A stretch of 64,000 nucleotides of DNA from JBEKUY01 sp049514555 (GTDB lineage Bacteria > Acidobacteriota > Terriglobia > Acidiferrales > UBA7541): assembly GCA_049514555.1 (NCBI GenBank), contig JBEKUY010000002.1, forward strand, positions 434,001-498,000. The letters run 5' to 3'. Positions 1-8,141 of this stretch are shown one piece after another. The notes under the pieces are model-generated. The model was not told where the DNA came from, did no database searches, and saw only the letters and a program-made list of their open reading frames with translations. Positions within the stretch are counted from its first letter, which is position 1. Each line of letters opens with the position of its first letter. The position numbers were made by a program, and so were the translations under genes.

Positions 1-365
1 TCAGCGGCCACCAGTTCGTTGCGGCTACGTCCGGTGTGCAGCTTCCAACCGAGCGGGCCAAGGCGCTCGACCAGCGCCGCTTCCACGAAGTGGTGCACGT
101 CTTCGGCGTCCGAACCATCGAGCCAGGCGGGATCCGAAGCAGCTCTGACGACGATAGCCTTGAGCCCAGCGAGTATTTCCTCGGCTTCTTCGCGGGTGAG
201 CAAATGCGCGGCGGCGAGACCTTTCGCCCAGGCGCAGTCCACCGCGATTTCGTACGAAAGAAGCCGGCGGTCAAACGAAAATGACCTCTGGAACTCGTAG
301 AAGACCTTGTCCGGTTCCCGGTCGAACCGACCGCCCCAAAGCTTGTCGTCTTTTCTTTCGGTCAT
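1..365 (-). CDS. argH: Argininosuccinate lyase, partial (C-terminus outside window)
   Basis: Last enzyme of arginine synthesis, cleaving argininosuccinate to arginine and fumarate in the cytoplasm. Only the first 121 codons are inside the window. The start ATG at 365 is followed by the family N-terminal motif LWGGRF (residues 9-14), and the truncated end holds HTGRSRNE (residues 110-117), matching the conserved HTGRSRND loop with Glu for the usual Asp. It lies 9 bases after argG on the same strand and is the last visible gene of the arg operon. The identification is firm despite truncation. Confidence 0.93.
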   Translation of the reverse strand, partial: MTERKDDKLWGGRFDREPDKVFYEFQRSFSFDRRLLSYEIAVDCAWAKGLAAAHLLTREEAEEILAGLKAIVVRAASDPAWLDGSDAEDVHHFVEAALVERLGPLGWKLHTGRSRNELVAA

Positions 366-374
366 TCGCTTGAC

Positions 375-1604
375 TCAACTTCCCCTGGCGTCTGGAGTTC
401 GCTGCGAAGTTGTCTCGTCCTTCCTCGTGGGGCGCACGGTGACGGGCAGCGCGAAAAGGTTGATGAAGCCTTCGGCGTCTTTGGGGTTGTAGCGGCCCAT
501 GGTGAAGCTGGCCAGGTCGGTGCGGTAGAGCGAATAAGGAGAAACGCGCCGAATCACGACCAGCGTCCCCTTGTGAAGCCGCAGCCCGATGGAGCCGGTG
601 ACGCGCTCCTGGGAGACGCGGAAGAATGCGTCCAAGGCCTCGCGCAGCGGCGTGAACCACAAGCCGTAATAAACCATCTCGGCGTACCGCAGCGCGAGCC
701 CTTGCTGGAAGTGAGCGGTCTCGCGATCGAGCGTCAGGGCCTCGAGCTCGCGATGAGCCGCGACGAGAAGCGTTCCGCCGGGCGTCTCGTAGGCGCCGCG
801 GGACTTCATGCCCACGAGGCGATTCTCCACCAAATCGGCCCTGCCGACGCCGTGCCTGGCCGCCACCTCATTCAACGCGTTGAGCAGATCGACCGGCCGG
901 TGATTCATCCCGTTTACCGAAACCGGCGTGCCCGCCTCAAACCCGATATCGACTTCTTCGGCCTTGTCGGGGGCGTTTGCCGGCGAGGCGATCCACTGCC
1001 ACATCGATTCTTCGGGCGCGTTTGCCGGATCTTCAAGGACGCCGCCTTCGTGGCTCAAATGCCAGATATTCCGGTCCCGGCTGTAGATATTGGCTTTGGT
1101 CTGTTCGACCGGAACGTCGTGTGCCTGGGCGTAGGCGATGGCGTCCTCGCGCGAGGCGATCGCCCATTCGCGCCAGGGGGCGATGATTCGCAGATGGGGC
1201 GCGATGGCCTTGTAAGCCAGCTCGAAGCGCACCTGGTCGTTGCCTTTGCCGGTGCAGCCGTGCGCGACCGCATCGGCGCCGAGCTGGAGCGCCAGCTCCG
1301 CCTGCCGCTTGCCGAGCAGCGGGCGCGCCATCGAGGTGCCCAGCAGGTACGAGTGCTCGTAAACCGCTCCGGCGCGGAGCGTGGGCCAGACGTAATCACG
1401 GACGAATTCCTCGCGCAAGTCCTCGACGTAGGCGGCCGACGCTCCGGTGGCCAAAGCCTTCTTGCGGGCGCCTTCGAGGTCTTCTTGCTGGCCGATGTCG
1501 CCGATCATGGCGACGATTTCGCTTCCGTAGTTTTCCTTGAGCCACGGAATGATAATGGAGGTATCGAGCCCGCCCGAATAGGCGAGAACAATCTTTTTAG
1601 GCAA
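375..1604 (-). CDS. argG: Argininosuccinate synthase
   Basis: Condenses citrulline and aspartate with ATP to give argininosuccinate. The 409-residue protein has the usual family length and starts with the PP-loop AYSGGLDTS (residues 8-16) that binds ATP pyrophosphate. The N-terminal half also carries family blocks such as GDIGQ and GCTGKGNDQVRFE. It sits between argF and argH with gaps of about 10 bases, so it is cotranscribed. The last dozen residues (Ser/Thr/Arg rich) look like a lineage-specific tail. Nothing essential appears to be missing. Confidence 0.96.
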   Translation of the reverse strand: MPKKIVLAYSGGLDTSIIIPWLKENYGSEIVAMIGDIGQQEDLEGARKKALATGASAAYVEDLREEFVRDYVWPTLRAGAVYEHSYLLGTSMARPLLGKRQAELALQLGADAVAHGCTGKGNDQVRFELAYKAIAPHLRIIAPWREWAIASREDAIAYAQAHDVPVEQTKANIYSRDRNIWHLSHEGGVLEDPANAPEESMWQWIASPANAPDKAEEVDIGFEAGTPVSVNGMNHRPVDLLNALNEVAARHGVGRADLVENRLVGMKSRGAYETPGGTLLVAAHRELEALTLDRETAHFQQGLALRYAEMVYYGLWFTPLREALDAFFRVSQERVTGSIGLRLHKGTLVVIRRVSPYSLYRTDLASFTMGRYNPKDAEGFINLFALPVTVRPTRKDETTSQRTPDARGS

Positions 1605-1614
1605 TGGTTTCTCC

Positions 1615-2562
1615 TTAACTCACCAGCGTGAGCAAGATCGCTTTCTGCACGTGCATGCGGTTTTCCGACTGATCGAGAACGATGGACTGCGGGCCGTCGA
1701 GCACCTCCGCCGTGACCTCCATGCCGCGATGGGCCGGAAGACAGTGCATGAAGACGGCGCCCGGCGCGGCCTGCTCCATCAATTTGCGGTCAACCTCGTA
1801 CGGGCGGAAGATGGCCTCGCGCACCACCGCTTCGCCCTCAAAACCCATGCTCGTCCAAGCATCCGTGTAGACGCCCTGCGCGCCCGCGACCGCTTCCCGC
1901 GGGTCGTGAAACAGGTCGATCTTCGCGCCGGTCTTGGCCCCCACCTGCCTCGCCGCGGCGACCACTTCCGCGGCAGGTTCGTACTTGGGCGGCGTGGCAA
2001 TGAGCAGGTGAATGCCCACCCGCGAGCCCGCCAGGAGCAGCGAGTGGCAAACGTTGTTGCCGTCGCCGATGTAGGCCAGCTTGAAGCCGCGCACGGAGCC
2101 GAATTTCTCTTCCAGTGTGAAGACGTCGGCCAGCGCCTGACAGGGATGGAAGCGGTCGGAAAGGGCGTTGATCACCGGAACCTTCGTGTGGGCCGCGAGT
2201 TCTTCCAGCACCGTCTGATCGTACACGCGCGCGATGATGCCCTGCACCCAGCGGTCGAGGTTCCGCGCCACGTCCGGGATGGATTCGCGCTCGCCGAGCC
2301 GTCCCGCCTGGGTGTGGTCGAGGAAAATCACTGCGCCGCCCATGCTTTGTATGCCCACCTCAAAAGTCACGCGCGTGCGCAGCGAGGGCTTCTCAAAAAC
2401 CAGCGCGAAAGATTTCCCTCGCAGCGCGCTGGAGTAGCGCTCGGGATGCGTTTTGCAGTCGCCGGTTAGGCGCAGGAGCGTTCGCAGGTTTTCCGGGTCC
2501 CACTCCGCGCCCGTCAGCAGATCATTGTTGGGCAGAACCACGGGCGCTGCCGGGGTCGTCAT
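1615..2562 (-). CDS. argF: Ornithine carbamoyltransferase
   Basis: Transfers the carbamoyl group from carbamoyl phosphate to ornithine, giving citrulline. The 315 residues show the carbamoyl-phosphate loop FEKPSLRTR (56-64, the SxRTR signature), HPCQ (139-142), the ornithine loop D-W-SMG (234-240) and HCLP (273-276). The SMG motif favours ornithine over aspartate or acetylornithine transcarbamylase. The start ATG is 3 bases after the argD stop, so translation is probably coupled. The order argD-argF-argG-argH fits a complete linear operon. Confidence 0.95.
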   Translation of the reverse strand: MTTPAAPVVLPNNDLLTGAEWDPENLRTLLRLTGDCKTHPERYSSALRGKSFALVFEKPSLRTRVTFEVGIQSMGGAVIFLDHTQAGRLGERESIPDVARNLDRWVQGIIARVYDQTVLEELAAHTKVPVINALSDRFHPCQALADVFTLEEKFGSVRGFKLAYIGDGNNVCHSLLLAGSRVGIHLLIATPPKYEPAAEVVAAARQVGAKTGAKIDLFHDPREAVAGAQGVYTDAWTSMGFEGEAVVREAIFRPYEVDRKLMEQAAPGAVFMHCLPAHRGMEVTAEVLDGPQSIVLDQSENRMHVQKAILLTLVS

Positions 2563-2565
2563 CGC

Positions 2566-3912
2566 TCACCTCGCGGCCCCGAACCCTCCGGTACGGGGCG
2601 GGGCCGCAGGGCGCTCGAGAGACCTGCCGGCAGCATGAACCGGCGCGGGCTCCGGGACCACTCGCGGCGTCTTGGCCAGAACGGTCTCGAACAGCTTCAG
2701 AAACTCCCGCACTTGCGCCGCGGTGATCACGAACGGCGGCAGCAGGCGCAGTGTGGTATCGTGCGCGCAATTCATCAGCAGACCGCGCTTGAGCGCCTCG
2801 GTCACGTACGGACCGCCCTCGACGCTTAACTCGACGCCAAGCATCAGGCCCTCGCCACGGATCTCGCGGATGAAGCTGAACTTCTTCTTCAGGGCTTCGA
2901 GGCCCTCGCGGAGCTGTGCGCCGCGCGCGCGGACATTCTCGAGCAGGCGCTCCTCGTCCACGGTTTGCAGGAATTCGAGCGCCACGGCGCAGGCCAGCGG
3001 GCCTCCGCCGAACGTCGTGCCGTGCAGCCCGGGCGACATGGTCGACGCGACTTCTTCGGTGGCGAGCACCGCGCCGAGCGGCACGCCGCCCGCCAGCGGC
3101 TTCGCCACAACCATGATGTCCGGCTTCCCGGCAAATTTCTGGCAGGCGAAGTAGCGCCCGGTGCGGCCGAGGCCGCACTGCACTTCATCGGCGATAACCA
3201 CAGCGCCGCGTGCATGCGCCAGCTGACACGCACGATTCCAGAACGCTTCGCTCAGCGGGTGTATGCCGGACTCGCCCTGGACCGGCTCGAGAATGATGGC
3301 GCCTATCGTGGCCTCGAATTTCGCTTCGAGGTCGGCAACGTCATTGAAGCGCACGAAATCGACCCCGGGCACAAGCGGCGCGAAGGGCTCGCGGTACTTC
3401 CCTGTGGCGGTCACCGAAAGCGCGCCAAACGTTCGGCCGTGAAAGGAGTCTTCCAGAGCCAGGATGCCCGTCTTCGGCGAAGCTCCGCCGGCTTCCGCGG
3501 CCCGTTTGCGCGCGACCAGCCGCGAAAGCTTGAGCGCACCCTCGACGGCTTCGCCGCCGCTGTTGGTGAAGAACACCCGGTCCATCCCCGACCATTCTGC
3601 GAGCTTGCGTGCCAGCGGCGCCTGATACGGGTGGTGGTAGAGGTTCGAGAAGTGGATCGCGCGCGCTGCCTGGCCCCGCAGGACCCGCAGCAAGCGCGGG
3701 TGCGCGTGGCCGAGGGCGCTCACGGCGATTCCGCCGAGGAAATCGAGGTACTTCTTCCCGCCCGCGTCACACACGGTGCAGCCTTTGCCGTGCGTGAAGA
3801 CGATGGGCGGCCGCTTGTAGGTGTTCAGCAGGTAGCGTTCGGCCTCGCGCACCGTCGCCGCAGGTTTCGGCAACGCGCCGCGCTTTCTCTTCGGATTGGA
3901 ACTCTTCTTCAT
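2566..3912 (-). CDS. argD: Acetylornithine aminotransferase
   Basis: PLP-dependent class III aminotransferase converting N-acetylglutamate semialdehyde to N-acetylornithine. The cofactor lysine is in VVAKPLAGG (K271), with the PLP-ring aspartate in ADEVQCGLGRTG (D242) and the phosphate-binding NSGGEAVE near residue 117. At 448 residues it is longer than typical ArgD (about 400), with a basic N-terminal extension of about 20 residues (KKSSNPKRKRG) and a Pro/Arg-rich C-terminal tail. An internal start is possible but no better ATG was seen. Context between argB and argF supports ArgD over other class III enzymes. Confidence 0.92.
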   Translation of the reverse strand: MKKSSNPKRKRGALPKPAATVREAERYLLNTYKRPPIVFTHGKGCTVCDAGGKKYLDFLGGIAVSALGHAHPRLLRVLRGQAARAIHFSNLYHHPYQAPLARKLAEWSGMDRVFFTNSGGEAVEGALKLSRLVARKRAAEAGGASPKTGILALEDSFHGRTFGALSVTATGKYREPFAPLVPGVDFVRFNDVADLEAKFEATIGAIILEPVQGESGIHPLSEAFWNRACQLAHARGAVVIADEVQCGLGRTGRYFACQKFAGKPDIMVVAKPLAGGVPLGAVLATEEVASTMSPGLHGTTFGGGPLACAVALEFLQTVDEERLLENVRARGAQLREGLEALKKKFSFIREIRGEGLMLGVELSVEGGPYVTEALKRGLLMNCAHDTTLRLLPPFVITAAQVREFLKLFETVLAKTPRVVPEPAPVHAAGRSLERPAAPPRTGGFGAAR

Positions 3913-3940
3913 CGGCTATTTCCGCGGAGTACGGCTCTTT

Positions 3941-4795
3941 TTACGCGGTGACGGCCGCTTCGCGTCCTTTAGCGACGAGGGGTTGAAGCCACACCTGTGT
4001 GCCGTTGAATCGCGAGCCGTTGCGGCGCTTGCCGGTGCCGGGCCGCACCAACGCCGAAAGCAGCGCGCCGGGCGCGGCGCCACCCACGATGCGCACGTCG
4101 TCCACGCCGCCCTCGAGCGCGCGCTTGGCCGCCTCGAGTTTCAGCAGCATTCCGCCCGAGACCACGCGGCCTTGCACGAGAGTGCCGATCTCCTCGCAAT
4201 TGACCGCGCGGAGAACCTTCCGGCCGTTCAGGACCCCGCCAACGTCCGTGAGATAAATCAGTTGATCGGCGTGCAGGTATTCGGCGCAGGCCGCGGCCAT
4301 GTGGTCGGCATTGATGTTGTACAGCTCGCCCTCGGGGCCGAGGCCCAGGCAGGCGGCCACCGGAATGATCCCCGAGCGCCACAGCGACTCGAACAGCTCC
4401 ACGTTGACGCCGGTGATGTAGCCCACGTAACCCAGCCCGCCGGCAACTTCGTCGTGGACCAGCGGCTCAGCGCGGAAGCAGGAAGCATCGCCGGCGGCAA
4501 TGCCGATCGCCGGCTGGCCTTCGGCGGAGATGGCCGCCGCCAAGCGCTTGTTGAGCAGACCACCCAGGACCATGACGGCAACGTCGCGGGTCTCGCGGTC
4601 GGTGACGCGCAAGCCCTCGACGAACCGGCTCTGAATGCCCATCCGCCCGAGCGTGGCGCTAAAAAGCTTTCCGCCGCCGTGCACCACGAGCACTTCATGG
4701 CCTTCGCGCACGAGTGCGGTCACCTGCTTCGCTAGTGAGCGCACCGTTTCCTGATCTTCCAGCAATGCCCCGCCGAACTTGATCACGAGTCTCAT
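3941..4795 (-). CDS. argB: Acetylglutamate kinase
   Basis: Phosphorylates N-acetylglutamate, the second step of the acetylated arginine pathway. The 284-residue amino-acid-kinase fold starts with KFGGALLED (residues 6-14) and has the glycine loop VVHGGGK near residue 43. A later block, YNINADHMAAACAEYL, corresponds to the nucleotide-binding region. The first codon overlaps the last bases of argC (ATGA type, 4 bases), indicating translational coupling. No argA or argJ gene is visible in this window. Confidence 0.94.
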   Translation of the reverse strand: MRLVIKFGGALLEDQETVRSLAKQVTALVREGHEVLVVHGGGKLFSATLGRMGIQSRFVEGLRVTDRETRDVAVMVLGGLLNKRLAAAISAEGQPAIGIAAGDASCFRAEPLVHDEVAGGLGYVGYITGVNVELFESLWRSGIIPVAACLGLGPEGELYNINADHMAAACAEYLHADQLIYLTDVGGVLNGRKVLRAVNCEEIGTLVQGRVVSGGMLLKLEAAKRALEGGVDDVRIVGGAAPGALLSALVRPGTGKRRNGSRFNGTQVWLQPLVAKGREAAVTA

Positions 4796-5823
4796 TGGAG
4801 TCCTGTCTGTTCCTCGATGCCCAGCATCCCGTTCAGATTCTGTACCGCCTGGCCCGCCGCTCCCTTGCCCAGGTTGTCCAGGCAGGAGACCACGATCAGG
4901 CGTTCTCCGCGCGAATCGAGCGCGAACCCGATGTCGCAGAAATTCGTATGCGCCACGTGTTGCAGCTCCGGCAACCGCCCGGCCGGCCAGATGCGCACCA
5001 TCGGACGCCCGGCGTAGAACCGCCGGTAGAGTTCTTCCACCGCTTCGGCCTCCTGCGGCCGCCCGAGCCAGATGTAGATCGTCGAGAGGATTCCTCTCGC
5101 CAGCGGCAGCAGGTGCGTCGAGAAGATCATCTGCGCCGCCGGCACCCCGGCGTGGTCGGTGATTTCCGGCGTGTGCCGGTGGGTGAAGAGGTTGTATGCG
5201 CGAGCGTTCTCATCCACTTCGACGAAGTTCAGCTCGCGCTTCGGTTCCTTCCCGGCCCCGCTCGCGCCCGACTTGCAGTCGCAGACGACGCCGCGCTCGG
5301 CGGCGATCCATCCCGCTACGGCCAGCGGTTTCAGCGCCAGAATGACGGACGTCGGATAGCAGCCCGGATTGGCCACCAGCCGCGCCTTACCGAGCGCCTG
5401 GCCGTAGAGTTCCGGCAAACCGTACACCGCTTCGCTCAGCAACCCGGCAGGCGGAGCGGGGAGCTTGTACCAGTCGGAGAAAGTCTGGCCCTCCCGGAAG
5501 CGGAACGCGCCGCTCAAGTCCACCACGCGCAGGCCGGCCTCCAGCAGGGCCGGCGCGATCTCCGCGGAAACTTCGTGCGGCGTCGAGAGGAACGCCGTGC
5601 CCGCGTCGCTCGCAACGATTGCTTCGACCGAAAGCTTCCGGCAGGGAGCGTCGCCGCAGCCGCGAAGCTGCGGGAAAATCTCCGGCAAGCAGCTCGCGCC
5701 CTGCGTATCTCGCAAATAAAAGACGGGCGTCTCGACGACCGGATGGCGCAAGAGCAGCTTGGCCAGCTCGAAACCCGCGTAGCCGGTCACGCCGACGACG
5801 GCGACCTTGTGCGGATTTCTCAT
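4792..5823 (-). CDS. argC: N-acetyl-gamma-glutamyl-phosphate reductase
   Basis: NADPH-dependent reductase forming N-acetylglutamate semialdehyde from the acyl phosphate made by ArgB. The 343 residues contain the nucleotide-binding GVTGYAGFEL (11-20) and the catalytic cysteine in NPGCYPTS (C155). A histidine-containing block, HRHTPEI, matches the second active-site region of ArgC. The gene overlaps argR by 4 bases upstream and argB by 4 bases downstream, which makes argR-argC-argB a tightly coupled head of the operon. Confidence 0.95.
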   Translation of the reverse strand: MRNPHKVAVVGVTGYAGFELAKLLLRHPVVETPVFYLRDTQGASCLPEIFPQLRGCGDAPCRKLSVEAIVASDAGTAFLSTPHEVSAEIAPALLEAGLRVVDLSGAFRFREGQTFSDWYKLPAPPAGLLSEAVYGLPELYGQALGKARLVANPGCYPTSVILALKPLAVAGWIAAERGVVCDCKSGASGAGKEPKRELNFVEVDENARAYNLFTHRHTPEITDHAGVPAAQMIFSTHLLPLARGILSTIYIWLGRPQEAEAVEELYRRFYAGRPMVRIWPAGRLPELQHVAHTNFCDIGFALDSRGERLIVVSCLDNLGKGAAGQAVQNLNGMLGIEEQTGLQ

Positions 5824-6281
5824 TGCACGAGTTCTTCGATCTTCTTCTGGAGCGCCTCGCGGGTCTTGCGGGTGGGCGTGACAACAAGAACGGTGTCGTC
5901 TCCTGCGATCGTACCGGCGACTTCCGCGGAGTGCTCGGCGTCGAGCGCGGCGGCCAGCGGCTGCGCGCCGCCCGGCGGCGTCTTCAGCACGAGGAGGTTC
6001 TCCGCGGGGCGAATGTCGAGCAGGAATTCCCGGAGAGCGTGGCCGAGCGCCTGGAGCGGCCCAGGAAGAGGCGCGGTCTCCTCCGCCGCGGCGCTTACCT
6101 GTTTATAGCCTTCCGGTGTCTTCACCAGCTTGAGCTCGCGCAAATCACGCGAGAGGGTGGCTTGGGTGACCCGGAGTTTCAAGTGCGCCAGCTGCCGTCT
6201 GAGCTCGTCTTGGTTGCCGATGGCGCCGCTCGTAATGAGCTTCAAAATCTGCCCTTGCCGGTATCTTTTTTGTACGCTCAT
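5820..6281 (-). CDS. argR: Arginine repressor, ArgR family
   Basis: Arginine-sensing transcription factor heading the biosynthetic operon. The 153-residue product starts MSVQKRYRQGQILKLI and has the winged-helix element with VTQATLSRDLRELKLVK, the ArgR hallmark. The C-terminal half has the hexamerisation and arginine-binding region, including AGTIAGDDTVLVV (GTIAGDDT signature). An in-frame ATG exists at 6341, but it lies within the -35 element of the promoter. The start at 6281, preceded by GGAAG, is therefore chosen. Being first in the operon and under an ARG-like box suggests autoregulation. Confidence 0.93.
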   Translation of the reverse strand: MSVQKRYRQGQILKLITSGAIGNQDELRRQLAHLKLRVTQATLSRDLRELKLVKTPEGYKQVSAAAEETAPLPGPLQALGHALREFLLDIRPAENLLVLKTPPGGAQPLAAALDAEHSAEVAGTIAGDDTVLVVTPTRKTREALQKKIEELVQ

Positions 6282-6306
6282 GGCACTTCCGTGATATACA
6301 TAGCAA

Positions 6307-6341
6307 TGCATATTTATACGGCCAGTTTCTTCTGGTGTCAA
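6307..6341 (-). promoter_or_regulatory. Sigma70-type promoter of the arg operon with overlapping ARG-box-like operator
   Basis: On the minus strand, TTGACA (6336-6341) and TATAAA (6313-6318) are separated by exactly 17 bases. The -10 lies in the imperfect palindrome CGTATAAATATGCA (6307-6320). This matches the TGnAT-wwww-ATnCA plan of ArgR boxes at most conserved positions. The predicted transcript starts about 25 bases before the argR ATG. Binding of ArgR here would block polymerase directly. The assignment to ArgR is by position and resemblance only. Confidence 0.7.
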
Positions 6342-6598
6342 GAGAAAATACAGACCGTTGCTCCGGGAAACGGCCGGCGGCGCGCGGGGCCATCCGCCCG
6401 GGGTCCGGATGACGAATTCGTAGCATCGCCGGGGCCATGTGTGGATTTTCTCGCGCGGTGGTGATAGGAATCATCTAGGACCATTCCAACTTCATTCGGC
6501 TGCGCCCTCTGGGAAGGGCGCTGGGCTGGCTGTGACGGAGTTTCACGAAGGCATCGGCGGAAGCGGTTGGAACGGCATTAGCTGGGGCATCATCCGAA

Positions 6599-6946
6599 AT
6601 GGCCAATACCTGCAGCTCGCTGGGGTGCAAGGCCGGGGTACCGGCGGCACTCGCTGAGAGGAAGCTCTGCGTCCTGCACTTCACGCTGGCGCTCGAACAG
6701 GCCTGCGCCGAGATGCGCCGCGAAACCGCGCTGGGTAACACCACCCACGACCGCCAGCACGAGATCATCAGCTATATTACGGAAAGCGGCGAAGTCCTCG
6801 CGCGAGTCGCCACTAGCGGGCTTCCCCTCATGGATGACATGAAGGCGCGCATCCTCAGCACCTTCCTCACACTGATGAACCTCCGCGACAACCTCGATCG
6901 GGCAGCGATGCGCCATCCGACGGGCCGAAGCGGCATCCTCCGCTAG
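6599..6946 (+). CDS. Small conserved hypothetical protein with N-terminal Cys/His cluster
   Basis: A 115-residue protein of unknown function. The N-terminus carries C5, C10, C24 and H27 in a C-x4-C-x13-C-x2-H pattern that could bind a metal. A helical region follows. Similar short proteins with a Cys pair followed by LC-x2-H are familiar to me from acidobacterial genomes, but this is recollection and not a search. It stands alone between the divergent arg operon and the convergent ThiF-type gene. The ribosome-binding site is weak. Confidence 0.6.
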   Translation: MANTCSSLGCKAGVPAALAERKLCVLHFTLALEQACAEMRRETALGNTTHDRQHEIISYITESGEVLARVATSGLPLMDDMKARILSTFLTLMNLRDNLDRAAMRHPTGRSGILR

Positions 6947-6991
6947 GGCTGTTCCAAACTCCTCGCCACAACTCACTCGTGTGTCGGCGCA

Positions 6992-8065
6992 TCAGGAGCC
7001 GACGTAGCGCGCGTAGAGCGAGCGGGCCACCGCGGGATCGCGCGTGCCCTTGATGATGGCGCGGCCGTCGGAAAACACGGTCATCTCATAGGGCGGCACC
7101 CGGAAGCGCAGCAGAAACTCATTATTGCGCACGTCCACGGCCGTTTGCGCGAGCCTGCCGCGAAGAACGCCCAGATCGAGCTGCCGGCCGCGCTCGTGAA
7201 TCTGGACGGAGTCGCGGCCGCACATGGTCACGTGGGGCTGTTCCTCGCCGGCGAGCCAGGAAAACTCCCGGCGCGCGCAAGCGCGGCATTCGGGATTGCG
7301 CTTGACGTGCACGGTCTGGAATCGGCCGGTCCAAACGTCGCAAGAGATGAGCCGGCCGTGCAGGGCCTCTCTCCGGCCCGCGAGCAGTTTGATTCCTTCC
7401 GCAGCCTCAAGTGAGGCGATGACGCCCACGATCGAGCCGAGCACGCCGACGGTGTCGCAAGTTTCTTCCAGCCTCTCGCCCGCTTCGCGTTCGAGCAGGC
7501 ATGCCAGGCACGCGGACTCGCCGGGCAGGATGGTCATCGTCAGGCCGTAGCTCGCGACGGCGGCGGCATAGATCCAGGGTGTGCCGAGCTTCACCGCGGC
7601 ATCGTTGACGAGGAAGCGCGTCTCGAAATTATCGGTGCCGTCGAAGATCAGATCGAATCCCGAGAGGAGCTGCTCGGCGTTGCGCGGCGTGAGGTCGCTC
7701 ACGACGCCCTCGATTGTGACACTCGAATTGACCGCTCGAAGTTTGCGCTCGGCAGCGATGGCCTTGGGGAGCGCCTCGCGCGCATCGGCCTCGTCGAACA
7801 GCGTCTGGCGCTGCAGGTTCGACGACTCGACAAAGTCGCGGTCAATCACGCGCAGCCGCCCGGCCCCGGCGCGGACCAGCAGATTCGCCACGGCCGTGCC
7901 GATAGCACCGCAGCCGACCAGCACTGCGCTTGAGGCCAGCAAGTGCTGCTGGCCTTTCTCGCCGAGGCCGGCAAACAGGATTTGCCGCGAGTATTTTTCC
8001 TGAAACGAAGGGTCCATGTCCCAGCCCGCCACGGGCTGCGCGATGCGCGCCCGGTGACCGTCCAT
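6992..8065 (-). CDS. ThiF/MoeB/HesA-family adenylyltransferase (E1-like)
   Basis: Predicted to adenylate the C-terminal glycine of a ubiquitin-like sulfur carrier (ThiS or MoaD type) for thiamine or molybdopterin synthesis. It has the KYSRQILFAGLGEKGQ entry motif, the ATP loop VGCGAIGTAVA, the conserved DRDFVESSNLQRQ and FDGTDNFETR blocks, and two zinc-binding pairs, CLAC and CRAC. A C-terminal segment of about 90 residues after the second zinc pair resembles the ubiquitin-like carrier shape (VQIHERGRQLDL...) and may be a fused domain. Translation could begin at 8065 or, with a more standard N-terminus, at 8017 (MDPSFQEKYSRQ). Carrier specificity cannot be told. Confidence 0.85.
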   Translation of the reverse strand: MDGHRARIAQPVAGWDMDPSFQEKYSRQILFAGLGEKGQQHLLASSAVLVGCGAIGTAVANLLVRAGAGRLRVIDRDFVESSNLQRQTLFDEADAREALPKAIAAERKLRAVNSSVTIEGVVSDLTPRNAEQLLSGFDLIFDGTDNFETRFLVNDAAVKLGTPWIYAAAVASYGLTMTILPGESACLACLLEREAGERLEETCDTVGVLGSIVGVIASLEAAEGIKLLAGRREALHGRLISCDVWTGRFQTVHVKRNPECRACARREFSWLAGEEQPHVTMCGRDSVQIHERGRQLDLGVLRGRLAQTAVDVRNNEFLLRFRVPPYEMTVFSDGRAIIKGTRDPAVARSLYARYVGS

Positions 8066-8141
8066 TCATCTTAGCGCCAAACGCTGGCAGCCGGACAACG
8101 TGGCTGTGCTAACCTTCGTCTGAAGGATAGAAGCACAACGA

